64,000 nucleotides of DNA from Stenogyne calaminthoides (lineage: Eukaryota; Streptophyta; Magnoliopsida; Lamiales; Lamiaceae). Under the pieces are notes generated by a model that did not search any database, was not told where the DNA came from, and was given only the letters and a program-made list of their open reading frames with translations. Of the stretch, positions 10,677 to 22,258 are shown in pieces. The position numbers and the translations under genes were made by a program. Position 1 is the stretch's first letter, and every line of letters begins with the position of its first letter. Where the stretch lies: assembly GCA_037126765.1 (NCBI GenBank), contig JBBCBC010000007.1, positions 22,825,667 through 22,889,666 on the forward strand, written 5' to 3'.

Positions 10677-11329
10677 ATTGCCCCAAGAGCGAACTTTGAC
10701 TTTGTTCGGAGGTTGGTCTTAATCTCTACTTCAACAAGATTTATCTGATCGCCGCACTTGAGGTTGCATACTTTGCCCCCATGCATGCCCGAAATGTCTT
10801 CATGAGGTCTTAATTGTTCACACTTTGATGGTAACACTTCTGGTACTAAATTTGGATCCTCCACCGTGCCCCCGGGTTGGGGGGTCTTTCCTGTGTTTGA
10901 TGCTCATCAGGATGTTGGGCTCGTCGAAAGTCTCTTGCAATATATTGCGATAGCTTGTTAAGTTGGTCGTATGATCCTGGACATACATCAGCGAGTATGA
11001 ATTCTTGCCTATGTTCTGATCGTCTTATCTTATGCGATATAACCGAACTATATTTTAACCGTCTTATCTTATGCGGCGTGACTAAACTTTGGCTTAGCCG
11101 TGTTACGGTGCTGTCTTTGAGAAAGCCGTCATGCAAGGTACGTGACCAATGCGAGGAGCGACCTTGTTGACGTGAGTTCCAGAGATCACTTCCTGTCGTA
11201 GTAGGTCGTCTTACGCGCTTAGCGACCATCCTTTTGACCCGACCATTGTCACTCAGGTCGCTTATAATGCAATCCTGGTTGACTTGTGTAAACAATCGAA
11301 CATATCGAGATAATAAACTTGAACTTTGG
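10677..11329 (-). other. Element E region between satellite and 3' LTR
   Basis: ATTGCCCCAAGAGC next to the LTR gives a purine-rich tract (CTTGGGGCAAT) on minus, the expected polypurine primer. The remainder is non-coding. A segment around 11010-11240 (CGTCTTATCTTATGCG, GTTGACGTGAGTTCC, ATCACTT) recurs in diverged form on the other side of the satellite, split by C1 between 16800-16886 and 26101-26260. The satellite is therefore flanked by direct copies of one sequence. Confidence 0.6.
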
Positions 11330-14300
11330 CATCAAAAGAGATGCTCTTTGCTGAATTGACGGAATACACCTCGTCGAGTAAGCGGAAAGTTAGCGCCGAA
11401 TAGGCGGGCATGTCAACGCCAATAATGGCGAATGAAGTCATTGCCATTAAGGCAGACAGGTCAACGCCGACAAAGGCGGACCAAGCCGACCTCGAAAGGT
11501 TGGTAGGTCCAAGCCGATGAAGGCAGACGATCTCAGCGCCGAGAAGGCGGAGAATACTTCGCTAAGTCGGCGGAATACACCTCGCCGAGATAGCGGAAAG
11601 CCGATGCCGAAAAGGCGGGCAGGTCGATGCCAATAATGGCGGACGTAGTCGTTGCCATTAAGGCAAACAGGTCAGCGCCGACAAAGGCGGACCAAGATGA
11701 CTTCGAAGAGGTGGCATGTCTGTGCCGATGAAGGCGGACGATCTCATCGCCGAGAAGGCGGAGAATACTTCGCTAAATCGGCGGAATACACCTCGCCGAG
11801 ATAGCGGAAAGCCGACGCCGAAAAGGCGGGCAGGTCGACGCCAATAATGGCGGACGTAGTCGTTGCCATTAAGGCAAATAGGTCAGCGCCGACAAAGGCG
11901 GACCAAGCCGACTTGGAAGAGGTGGCAGGTCCATGCCGATGAAGGTGGACGATCTCATCGCCGAGAAGAGGGAGAATACTTCGCTAAATTGGCGGAATAC
12001 ACCCCGCCGAGGTAGCAGGAAGCCAACGCCGAAAAGGCGGGCTGGTTGACGCCAATAATGGCGGACGTAGTCATTGCCATTAAGGAAAACAGGTCAGCAC
12101 CGACAAAATCGGACCAAGCCGACCTTGAAGAGGTGGCAGATCCATGCCAATGAAGGCGGAGGATCTCATCGCCGAAAAGGCGGAGAATACTTCGCTAAAT
12201 CGGCGGAATACACCTCGCCGAGGTAGCGGGAAGCCAACGCCGAAAAGGCAGGCAAGTCAACGCCAATAATGGCGGACGAAGTCATTGCCATTAAGGCAGA
12301 CAGGTCAGCACCGACAAAGGCGGACCAAGTCGACCTTGAAGAGGCGGCAGGTCCATGCCGATGAAGGCGAACGATCTCATAGCCGAGAAGGTGGAGAATA
12401 CTTCGCTAAATCGGCAAAATACACCTCGCCGAGATAGCGGAAAGCCGACGCAAATAATGGCGGGAGTAGTCATTGCCATTAAGGCAATCTTGTCAGCGCC
12501 GACAAAAGCGGACCAAGCCGACCTCGAAGAGGTGGCAGGTCCATGCCGATAAAGGCGGACGATCTCATCACTGAGAAGGCAGAGAATACTTCGCTAAATC
12601 GGCGGAATACACCCCGCCGAGGTAGCGGGAAGCCAACGCCGAAAAGGCGGGCTGGTCGACGCCAATAATGGCGAACGTAGTCGTTGCCATTAAGGCAAAC
12701 AGGTCAGCGCCGACAAAGGCGGACCAAGCCAACTTGGAAGAGGTGGCAGGTCCATTCCGATGAAGGCGGCCGATCTCATCGCCGAGAAGACGGAGAATAT
12801 TTCGCTAAATTGGCGGAATACACCCTACCGAGGTAGCAGAAAACCAACGCCAAAAAGGCGGGCTGGTTGACGCCAATAATGGCGGACGTAGTCATTGCTA
12901 ATAAGGAAAACAGGCCAACGCCGACAAAAACGGACCAAGCTGACCTTGAAAAGGTGGCAGATCCATGCCAATGAAGGGGGACGATCTCATCGCCGAAAAG
13001 GCGGAGAATACTTCGCTAAATCGGCGGAATACACCTCGTCGAGGTAGCGGGAAGCCAACGCCGAAAAGGCAGGCAAGTCAACGCCAATAATGGCGGACGG
13101 TTATCGCTTATTAAGGCGCATGTGTCAAGATCGACAAAGGCGGACCAAGTCGACCTTGAAGAGGCGGCAGGTCCATGCAGATGAAGGCGAACGATCTCAT
13201 AGCCGAGAAGGTGGAGAATACTTCGCTAAATCGGCGAAATACACCTCGCCGAGATAGCGGAAAGTCGAAGCCGAAAAGGCGGGCTGGTCGACGCCAATAA
13301 TGGCGGGCGTAGTCATTGCCATTAAGGAAATCTTGTCAGCGCCGACAAAAGCGGACCAAGCCGACCTCGAAGAGGTGGCAGGTCCATGCCGATAAAGGCG
13401 GACGATCTCATCGCTGAGAAGGCTGAGAATACTTCGCTAAATCGGCGGAATACACCCCGCCGAGGTAGCGGGAAGCCAACGCCGAAAAGGCGGGCTGGTC
13501 GACGCCAATAATGGCGACGAAGTCGCCGCTTATTAAGGCAAAAAAGTCAAGACCGATAAAGGCGACAAGGCCGATTGGAAGAGGCCAAGGTGTCCATGCT
13601 TAAGAAGGCGGACGATCTCATCGCCGAGAAGACGGAGAATACTTTGCTAAATTGGCGGAATACACCCCGCCGAGGTAGCAGGAAGCCAACGCCGAAAAGG
13701 CGGGCTGGTTGACGCCAATAATGGCAGACGTAGTCATTGCTATTAAGGAAAATAGGTCAGCGCCGACAAAAACGGATCAAGCCGACCTTGAAGAGGTGGC
13801 AGATCCATGCCAATGGAGGCGGATGATCTCATCGCAGAAAAGGCAGAGAATACTTCGCTAAATCGGTGGAATACACCTCGCCGAGGTAGCGGGAAGCCAA
13901 CGCCGAAAAGGCAGGCAAGTCAACGCAAATAATGGCGAACGAAGTCATTGCCATTAAGGCAGACAGGTCAGCACCGACAAAGGCGGACCAAGTCGACCTT
14001 GAAGAGGCGGCAGGTCCATGCCGATGAAGGCAAACGATCTCATAGCCGAGAAGGTGGAGAATACTTCGCTAAATCGGCGGAATACACCTCGCCGAGATAT
14101 CGGAAAGTTGAAGCCGAAAAGGCGGGCTGGTCGACGCCAATAATGGCGGGAGTAGTCATTGCCATTAAGGCAATCTTGTCAGCGCCGACAAAAGCGGACC
14201 AAGCCGACCTCGAAGAGGTGGCAGATCCATGCCGATAAAGGCGGACGATCTCATCGCTGAGAAGGCAGAGAATACTTCGCTAAATAGGCAGAATACACCC

Positions 14301-16290
14301 CGCCGAGGTAGCGGGAAGCCAACGCCGAAAAGGCGGGTTGGTCGACGCCAATAATGGCGGACGTAGTCATTGCCATTAAGGCAAACAGGTCAGCGCCGAC
14401 AAAGGCGGACCAAGCCGACTTGGAAGAGGTGGCAGGTCTATGCCGATGAAGGCGGACGATCTCATCGCCGAGAAGACGGAGAATACTTCGCTAAATTGGC
14501 GAATACAATCACGAGGTAGAAGTAGCCAAAGAAAAAAGGCGAATTCGGGTGGCGCCAATAATGGCGGACGTAGTCATTGCTATTAAGGAAAACAGGTCAG
14601 CGCCGACAAAAATGGACCAAGCTGACCTTGAAGAGGTGGCAGATCCATGCCAATGAAGGCGGACGATCTCATCGCCGAAAAGGCGGAGAATACTTCGCTA
14701 AATCGGCGGAATACACCTCGCCGAGGTAGCGGGAAGCCAACGCCGAAAAGACAGGCAAGTCAACGCCAATAATGGCGGACGAAGTCATTGCCATTAAGGC
14801 AGACAGGTCAGCACCGACAAAGACGAACCAAGTCGACCTTGAAGAGGTGGCAGGTCCATGCCGATGAAGGCGAACGATCTCATAGCCGAGAAGGTGGAGA
14901 ATACTTCGCTAAATCGGCGGAATACACCTCGCCGAGATAGCGGAAAGTCGAAGCCGAAAAGGCGGGCTGGTCGACGCCAATAATGGCGGGCGAATACCGC
15001 CATTAAGGCAATCTTGTCGGGCCGCCGACAAAGCGACTGCCGACCGAAGAGGTGGCAGGTCCATGCCGATAAAGGCGGACGATCTCATCGCTGAGAAGGC
15101 AGAGAATACTTCGCTAAATCGGCGGAATACACCTCACTGAAATAGCGAGAATCCGACGCCGAAAAGGCGGGCAAGTCAACGCCAATAATGGCGGACGAAG
15201 TCATTGCCATTAAGGCAGACTGGTCAGCGCCGACAAAGGCGGACCAAGCCGACCTTGAAGGGGTGGCAGGTACATGCCTATGAAGGCGGACGATCTCATC
15301 CCCGAGAAGGCGGAGAATACTTCGCTAAATCGGCGGAATACACCTCGCCGAGATAGCGGAAAGCCGACATCGAAAAGGCGGGCTGGTCGACGCCAATAAT
15401 GGCGGACATAGTCATTGCCATTAAGGCAAACAGGTCAACGCCGACAAAAGTGGACCAAGCTGACCTCGAAGAGGTGGCAGGTCCATGCCGATGAAGGCGG
15501 ACGATCTCATCACCGAGAAGGCAGAAACTACTTCTCTAAATCGGCGGAATACACCTCCCCGAGATTGCGAAAAGTCGACGCCAAAAAGGTGGGCAGGTTG
15601 ACGCCAATAATGGCGGACGTAGTCGTTGCCATTAAGGCAGATAGGTCAGCGCCGACAAAGGCAGACAAACCGACCTTGAAGAGGTGGCAGGTCCATGTCG
15701 ATGAAGGATGACGATCTCATCGCCGAGAAGGTGGATAATACTTTGCTAAATCGGCGAAATACACCTCGCCGAGATAGCGGAAAGCCGATGCCGAAAAGGC
15801 GGGCAGGTTGACGCTAATAATGGCGACGTAGTCGTTTCTATTAAGGCAAACAGGTCAGCGCCGACAAAGGCGGACTAAGCCAACCTCGAAGAGGTGGCAG
15901 GTCCATGCCGATGAAGGCGGACGATCTTATCGCCGAGAAGGCGGAGAATACTTTGCTAAATCGGCGGAATACACCTCACCGAGATAGCGGAAAGCCGACG
16001 CCGAAAAGGCGGGTAGGTCGATGCCAATAATGGCGGGCGTAGTCGTTGCCATTTAGGCAAACAGGTCAGCGCCGACAAAGGCGGACCAAGCCGACCTCGA
16101 AGAGGTGGCAGGTTCATGCCGATGAAGGCGGACGATCTCATCGCCGAGAAGGCAGAGAATACCTAGCTACATCAGCGGAATACATCTTGCCGAGATAGCA
16201 GAAAGCCGACGTCGAAAAGGCGGGCAGGTCGATGCCAATGAAGGCGGACAAAGTCATCGCCAAGAAGGCGGAAGTATCATGGTTTGGTCG
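11330..16290. repeat. Satellite array, 211-bp monomer, about 24 copies
   Basis: Taking CGGAATACAC as phase mark, monomers start at 11360, 11571, 11782, 11993, 12204, 12415, 12603, 12814, 13025 and so on to 16176, almost always 210-211 bases apart (one is 188). Variants repeat every fourth monomer from about 11993 to 15100, giving an ~844-bp higher-order unit. Each monomer contains several short inverted repeats of the form GCC-N4-6-GGC. 211 is not a multiple of three and stops occur in all frames, so the frames across it (the longest 96-98 codons, for example 13948-14238) are not genes. Confidence 0.95.
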
Positions 16291-16886
16291 ATCACTTGAG
16301 GAAATTCTTTGGGGGAAGATTTAAGTTTAAAACTTTCGAAAATTTTGTAAAGATATTATTTAGGAGGTCAGAAAAGGTTTCTGATAAAATTTGGTAAAAA
16401 TGACTTTTATCAGTGTTTGAAAGGGAGACTTGAACTTTGAAATTATTAACAAGATCTTTTTTGGTTCTATTGGTATAGTAATAACCTTTGAGATTTTTGA
16501 GGTTTTGCCCCAGGATTGGGCTTTGATATCTGTTAAAAACACCTTTCGTGGATATGCAAAAGTTTGGGATCCTTAGGGTCTTGCCCCCGGATGGAGATTT
16601 GATTCTCGTTTGTTTAGATCCTCTGTACCAGAGCGATTTGTTGTTTCAAGAATGTGAAAGAAGATTGACACATAGGTTTATAGTCATTTCGGACTGTATA
16701 GGTTTATAGTCATTTTGGACTGTATAGGTTTATAGTCGTTTTGGACTGTACTGTTTTGGCCGGTGCCGAACATATACTTGCGACTAATAAAGTTATTTTC
16801 TTTCGAGTCGTCTTATCTTATGCGACGAGCTAAACTTTGCTTGGTCGTCTTAACGATATTGTCTTAGATGAGGTTGTCGTATATGG
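16291..16886 (-). other. Element E internal region left of C1, with 26-bp tandem repeat
   Basis: Non-coding. At 16672-16750 three copies of a 26-bp unit (TATAGGTTTATAGTCATTTT...) stand in tandem. At 16805-16870 the CGTCTTATCTTATGCG sequence returns. No gag or pol similarity was recognised. The last five bases, TATGG, are the C1 target duplication. Confidence 0.6.
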
Positions 16887-18718
16887 TGTTGGGGTTATAC
16901 GTGAAAGTATGCTTTTACTTTGTATAACCTATGTATTAAACACTTATTTACTGAAATAAATTGTTTATCACTGTTGCTTTAAATATGATTGAATGTTATG
17001 TATATTTATTGCAAACCGTTCGTAGCACGCGTTACATTGTAGTTAACGTGGTGATACCAGATCACAGAAGATCACGTTAACAGTTCCTTGTAGACGAGTG
17101 CGTGTTTCACAACTTAGATAGATCCGAACAATCTATTGGTAGAAGTTGATGTGTAAGGCTCAGATTGGCTTGTCTTGACCAAGAGATTACACTAGTGCAT
17201 TTGATGTGCCGAAGCTGACCTACAGAGAGGATAAACTCATTCGCACTGACTTAAGGGATGAAGAGTTAGACCTCAGTGGTTGTTGATTTCTTAATCTCTG
17301 TCACTTAATAAGGACTGCGTGTGATTAGTAGTTATTGCTTTGACTTATAAATGGGAAGAGAATCATTGCGACTTCAATACCCTATATCTTGGGCAATAAT
17401 ATTAATTACACAACAGTTGCTAAATTAATACAGAGAATCGTGTGCTTGCAAAAGTCTTGCTTGATTGGTCCCCTTGGTGTGTCTGGAACCTTTATCATAC
17501 CAAATCTTGCAAGTGGAATTAATTTTCCGGTATGGATATAAAGTTGGGATGTCCTTACTCCAAGGATAAAGATATTAATTAATATAAAAATTTTCAGTGG
17601 CTTAATTAATTAATGGACTAAATAATCTTAAACACGGGAAATAATAACCGGGAGTCATATTACCGTAATATGGGTTAAGATTGGATAGTGCAATATTAAT
17701 TATATAGTGGTATTAATTAATATTAATGGACTGAATTATATTGTGGCTCAATATTGGAATTCAGAAGTCCATTGGAAGGTCCATCTTAATTCTCCTAAAG
17801 GCCCCTCAAGTAGCCAAATTAAAGTCCAACAAATAAAAGATGCTTAAAATAAAATAAATTTATTGTTGCAATATTTCCTCAAATTTTCGAAAATATTAAA
17901 GAAAAGAGGGAGAAGAATTTTCTTGAAAAGATTTTATGGAAATGAGATAATGTATTCTTGGAATACAAGATTATCCCATAAATTCAAGAAACTCCCACTT
18001 GGCTTCTTTAATAGGTATTTTTCAAAAATCTTGAATAAGAAAGGGAAGAAAAAATTTCTTGATTTTCTTGGAAAGATTTTATGGAAGATATACAAGAATA
18101 TCTCATAAATTCAAGAAAGATCCAATCTTGAAATTCCTTCTGGTAATTTTCGAAAAAAATTGGCCAATTGAGGGTGTGAGATTTTTGTGGAAAAATACAC
18201 ATGGAAAGAAGAATATATTGGATATATTCAAAATTTCTTGGAGATCAAGAAAAGATCTTTCACAACCCTAAATTGCCTCATAATTTTCGAAACCCCTCTT
18301 ATTATAAATAGGGGATGAATTTTTCATTCCCAACTAGTGTTCCATGTGTTGGAAATATTAGAAATCCACAAAGGTGGTGCAACAATATTTTTATTTTCCT
18401 TGTTTTATAAATCGTTCATTGAAGGACCTTCCATCGGGGTTATTGGACGAGGACTTGGGAATAATTGAGAAGGACTTTTGGTGTGTATCCAGATACTTGA
18501 TCCTGTCTGTCTCAGATCGTCTCTCCAACGGGTACGTTTACGTAAACTCCTAGAAATTCTGCATGCTAGGATCTTTTACGTGAAATCTTATGTGCATGTC
18601 GTTGTTGGTTAATTATTATTTGAATTCACTTAGGTAAATTCATGCTAGTAATAATTGTTAATTTAAATTTGTGTTTACGAGATTACCCCAATAGATCCTG
18701 ACATATATTATCCCAACA
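16887..18718 (+). repeat. C1 5' LTR
   Basis: TGTTGGGGTTATACG ... TCCCAACA, 1832 bp. TATA box TATAAATAGGGG at about 18303. It is shared with the 3' LTR at 24257-26100 and, more distantly, with C2 at 49344-51055. Scattered small frames (for example 17863-18271) are AT-rich noise. Confidence 0.93.
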
Positions 18719-18720
18719 AC

Positions 18721-18733
18721 TGGTATCAGAGCC
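18721..18733 (+). other. C1 primer binding site
   Basis: TGGTATCAGAGCC, complementary to initiator tRNA-Met, two bases after the LTR. Confidence 0.93.
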
Positions 18734-20200
18734 TCGGTTCGGGCTCTGATCTTTTAAACTGTAATTTAAATTGTTGTTCATTAAAATTGAAATTGGATAG
18801 TAGAACTGTTAGATCTGTTTTGCAGGTATCCAATTGACATGGTATTTTAATGTGCTTATTTACATGCAAATAAATTGTTGGTTTTTAATTCGATTCGTTC
18901 TGATTCGTTTTGCCTCGTGTGAAAATCCACGAGTAGATTAGGATTTGTTTGATTCGATCAATGTAATAGACTAATCTAGATCTAGGTTTATTTATTTTTC
19001 ATAAATAAATTGTAACCGGATCATGAGCGAAGACGGAAACAAAGAATTAAAGCCGGACGTAAAAGTACCCAAACGTAAGCGAGCCAAGGCGGAGCACGCA
19101 GACTAGGCGGAACGCCTAGCGACCGTGCGCACCACCCGGGCGATTGGGGACGGGGCGAGGCGGACGCGCTAGGCGCGCGGGCCTGTTAGCGTCGAGGGCT
19201 GCACGCAGCGCACGCTGGCGTGCATGGGCCGGGATGTTCGGGGTCGAGCTGGGCAGCGGGGCGCGGGACCCCGGATGCGGGCGCATCCGGGAGATGCCTC
19301 GTGAGCGCGTAGGCCGTGGGCGACGGGGGTGGGATGGACGATCCAAACGGGGGTGTGCGCCTAGGCGCATGCGACTCGGTTCCGGGTCGTGAGCTATTCG
19401 TTTTCTGGACGTCGTCCTAACCCAAAACAAAGGACGTTTTAAAGAATTGTTGCGGATTCAGTGGGAGCTTTTCAAGACGAACGATGAAAGCAAAAGAACT
19501 GACGATTTCTCAAGATCAAGATTTGGAATTTAAACCATGACAGTTGGATATATGTGCCCAACGTAATTTATTTAGTCTTGATGCTTGTTTTAAGTTCGTG
19601 CAATTTTATTTGTTAAATGTGTTTGCATGATTTAGAATTGTCTAAAAGAAAATCTCACTTTCGAAAATTACTAAGTATGTATTGTTGACAAATTTTATTC
19701 CGGATAATAAATTTCGTCACATTAACCTCCATGATTTATTTATTTGTGAATTCTTTTGGAGAAATTTCCACCACGGAACGGCCAAAAGATGGTTTTCACA
19801 TGAATAAATTTCCAAAAGGATGATTGTGAACTATTATTAGTGGCGACAATGACCCTCCCCACGAGGCTCGTTCAAAGCGAAGTAATAATTCTGTATTTAA
19901 TCATGGTTATTACTTAGGTATAAAATTGATATGCATATACTTCCCCGAAGTCCCTGTCAATTTTATATTGGTCAAGTGGGAGCCGACTATTAATTTTGAA
20001 TTAAAGGTTTGTAACTGTTCTTGTTTGTAACCTGCTTGAATGTGTTTAAATAGACGGTTCTCCCCACGTGACCTATTTAAACTGTTTTGAGATGTCGGCT
20101 GATGCATGTTCATATTGTTTTGAGATTTTGATATAAACAATGTGATTGAATTATGTGATAATTTTGTGTTTACACAAATTGTTATTTATTTCAGTTCATC
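18734..20200 (+). other. C1 leader with GC-rich island
   Basis: A long untranslated stretch before gag. 19040-19400 is sharply GC-rich (clusters of GCGCG, CCCGGG, GGGCG) in an otherwise AT-rich element. The frames there on both strands (19116-19430, 19144-19392) read as low-complexity Arg/Gly/Ala/Pro and are not conserved protein. C2 has a GC-rich island in the same relative place (51400-51640). It could serve packaging or translation of the genomic RNA; that is inference. Confidence 0.7.
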
Positions 20201-21319
20201 ATGTCGCAATCTTTTAATCCACTGTTATATACACTCAAAGAACATCAATTAACTGGTGATATCTATGTGATTTGGAAACGAAATATGAGTTTTGTCCTAC
20301 CTGCACAAGAACACTATTGGGTTCTCGAGATGCCCAAGCCAAACAAACCAACTGAAAGATCAACTGAAGCGGAGAGATCTTTATATAATGACTGGGAGCA
20401 GGCCAATGAACCTATGAAGTATATAATCCTGACATCTTTATCTGAAGATTTGAGATACATTCATGAAGGTGTTGAATCTGCTGCGGAAATTATGCAAAGT
20501 CTCGAAGATATGTTTTTAACTAAGAACCGCATGATCGATCAGTTCAAATGTGATGGCGTGACAATGCTGAAAATGACTGAGGGAACACCCGAAAGGGATC
20601 ATGTTCTCAAGGTCAAGCGTTATTTTGACAAGCTTGCTTATCTCGGTGCTAAGTATAGTAGTGAGGTTCAAGTGGATTCTTTGTTCCTAACTCTTCCACA
20701 ATGTTTTGATGAGTTTTACTGTAGTTTTGTGATGAGTGATCACATGTTTACTATGGATACTCTTCAAGAAGCTTTGGAGACGATAGAGAAACATCTGGGA
20801 CAAAAGGATGAAGCCTTGGTGACCAAAAGTTTTTTCTCAAAATCTAGACCAACGGAGGGCAAGGTTGATGAAAAAATGAATGGTGGAAACCAAGGAAACC
20901 TCACTGCCAAGAAAGGTAGAGAAAAAAAGGTCAAATGGATGGGTGTCAAAAGGAATCCAAAAGGGAAGTGTTTCAACTGTGGTGAAAAAGGACATTGGAG
21001 GAATGCCTGTTCCAATCCCAAAAGGAGAGGAAAGAAAGGTAATTCTCACGCACTAGTTGTTGAAACTTGTTTAGCGGCGTATGCTACCCACTCGTGGGTA
21101 ATGGATACGGGATCCACTGATCATATTTGTTTCACGTTACAGGGGTTCGTACTAACCCGACAACTTAGTGGGAGTGAGATCCTCATCACACTGGGGCATG
21201 CTACGAGAGTAGCAGCTGAAGCAGTGGGAGACGTGCACCTGTCTTTTGAAGACAAGTTTTTAGTTTTAAGAGATGTTCTTTGTTCCAGTTTTTCGCAAAA
21301 ACCTTATTTCAGTTACTAA
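20201..21319 (+). pseudogene. C1 gag and start of protease
   Basis: Capsid/nucleocapsid precursor leading into the aspartic protease. The ATG is preceded by an AT-rich leader, and the frame is open for 372 codons. The gag core occupies about residues 1-230 (SLYNDWEQANEPMKYIIL; LEDMFLTKNRM). A basic stretch follows, then an intact zinc knuckle CFNCGEKGHWRNAC at about residue 257. The protease active site is at about residue 300 (VMDTGSTDHIC; D-T-G-S). The frame leaves the expected path near residue 355, where the next frame (VPVFRKNLISVTKL) continues the polyprotein, so a frameshift lies at about 21275-21300. Confidence 0.88.
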
Positions 21320-22043
21320 ACTTATTAATGATGGATATTCTGTTCGTTTTTCTAAGCAAGTTATTGTTTACCGTAACGATGTGTTTATCTGTCATGGAAT
21401 ATTGTGGAACAATATCTATACTATCAACTGTGCACACCACTCACAAAATGCATCTTATAACACATCGACTGTTTCATTCAATAAGAGAAAACGTTCAGAA
21501 AATGTGAACGAGACACTTCTATGGCATCTAAGATTGGGTCATATTAATCTAAATAGGATCCAAAGGTTGGTGAAAGATGGTTCGTTGTCGCACCTACAGT
21601 TAGAACCACTTCCAACTTGCGAATTATGTTTGGAGGGTAAGATGACCAAGAGGGCATTTGGAGACAAGGGGAATAGAGCCACATCAGTGTTGGAAATCGT
21701 TCACACTGACGTGTGTGGTCCAATGTTAATCAAAGCTAGAGGTGGATATGAGTATTTCGTGACTTTCATCGATGATTACTCAAGGTTCGGGTACATTTTC
21801 CTGATGAAACACAAATCGGAAACCTTTGATAAATTCAAAGAGTTCAAAGCCGAAGTGGAGAATCATAGGGAAAAGAGTATCAAGTTTCTACGATCTGATC
21901 GTGGAGGCGAATACCTCAGCGATGAGTTTTTGAACTACCTATCGGATGAGGGCATTGTTTCCCAGTTGACTGCACCCGGAACCCCTCAACAAAACGGGGT
22001 TGCAGAACGAAGAAACAGAACACTCTTAGAAATGGTCAGATGA
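21273..22043 (+). pseudogene. C1 protease end and integrase
   Basis: Continues the polyprotein: NLISVTKL (end of protease), then a GAG_pre-integrase zinc region with intact H-x4-H (HLRLGH) and C-x2-C (CELC), and the DDE core. D is in HTDVCGP, D in RSDRGGEY and E in VAERRNR; all three catalytic residues are present. It would insert cDNA into the genome. The frame hits tandem TGA TGA at about 22041 where a small deletion appears to have shifted it. Downstream 22050-22258 continues the integrase C-terminus in another frame and includes a TGG-to-TGA-type stop at about 22155. Confidence 0.88.
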
Positions 22044-22258
22044 TGAGTTATTCAGATCTACCCAAGTCATTTTGGGGTCATGCCTTGGAAACAACGGCTT
22101 ACGTTCTGAATCTGGTGTCATCCAAATCGGTTCCCAAAACTCCTAAAGAGTTGTGAACCGGGCGCAAGCCCAGTCTAAGACACCTCAGAATTTGGGGGTG
22201 TCCAGCATACGTTCTAGACAAGGAGGCCGGTAAGCTGGATGCACGATCGGAACTAAGG

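Noticed and set aside
10386..10864. Frames in element E LTR and next to it
   Set aside because: They recur in both LTRs on both strands, with no domain; a GC-rich LTR part.
11330..16290. Many plus and minus frames of 60-98 codons across the satellite as repeat-protein genes or a CRISPR array
   Set aside because: Monomer length 211 is not a multiple of three, stops occur every monomer or two, and repeats are contiguous with no unique spacers. This is satellite DNA.
19116..19430. Frames of 82-104 codons in the GC-rich C1 leader
   Set aside because: High GC removes stops on both strands; content is low-complexity Arg/Pro/Gly/Ala and the C2 leader does not conserve it.
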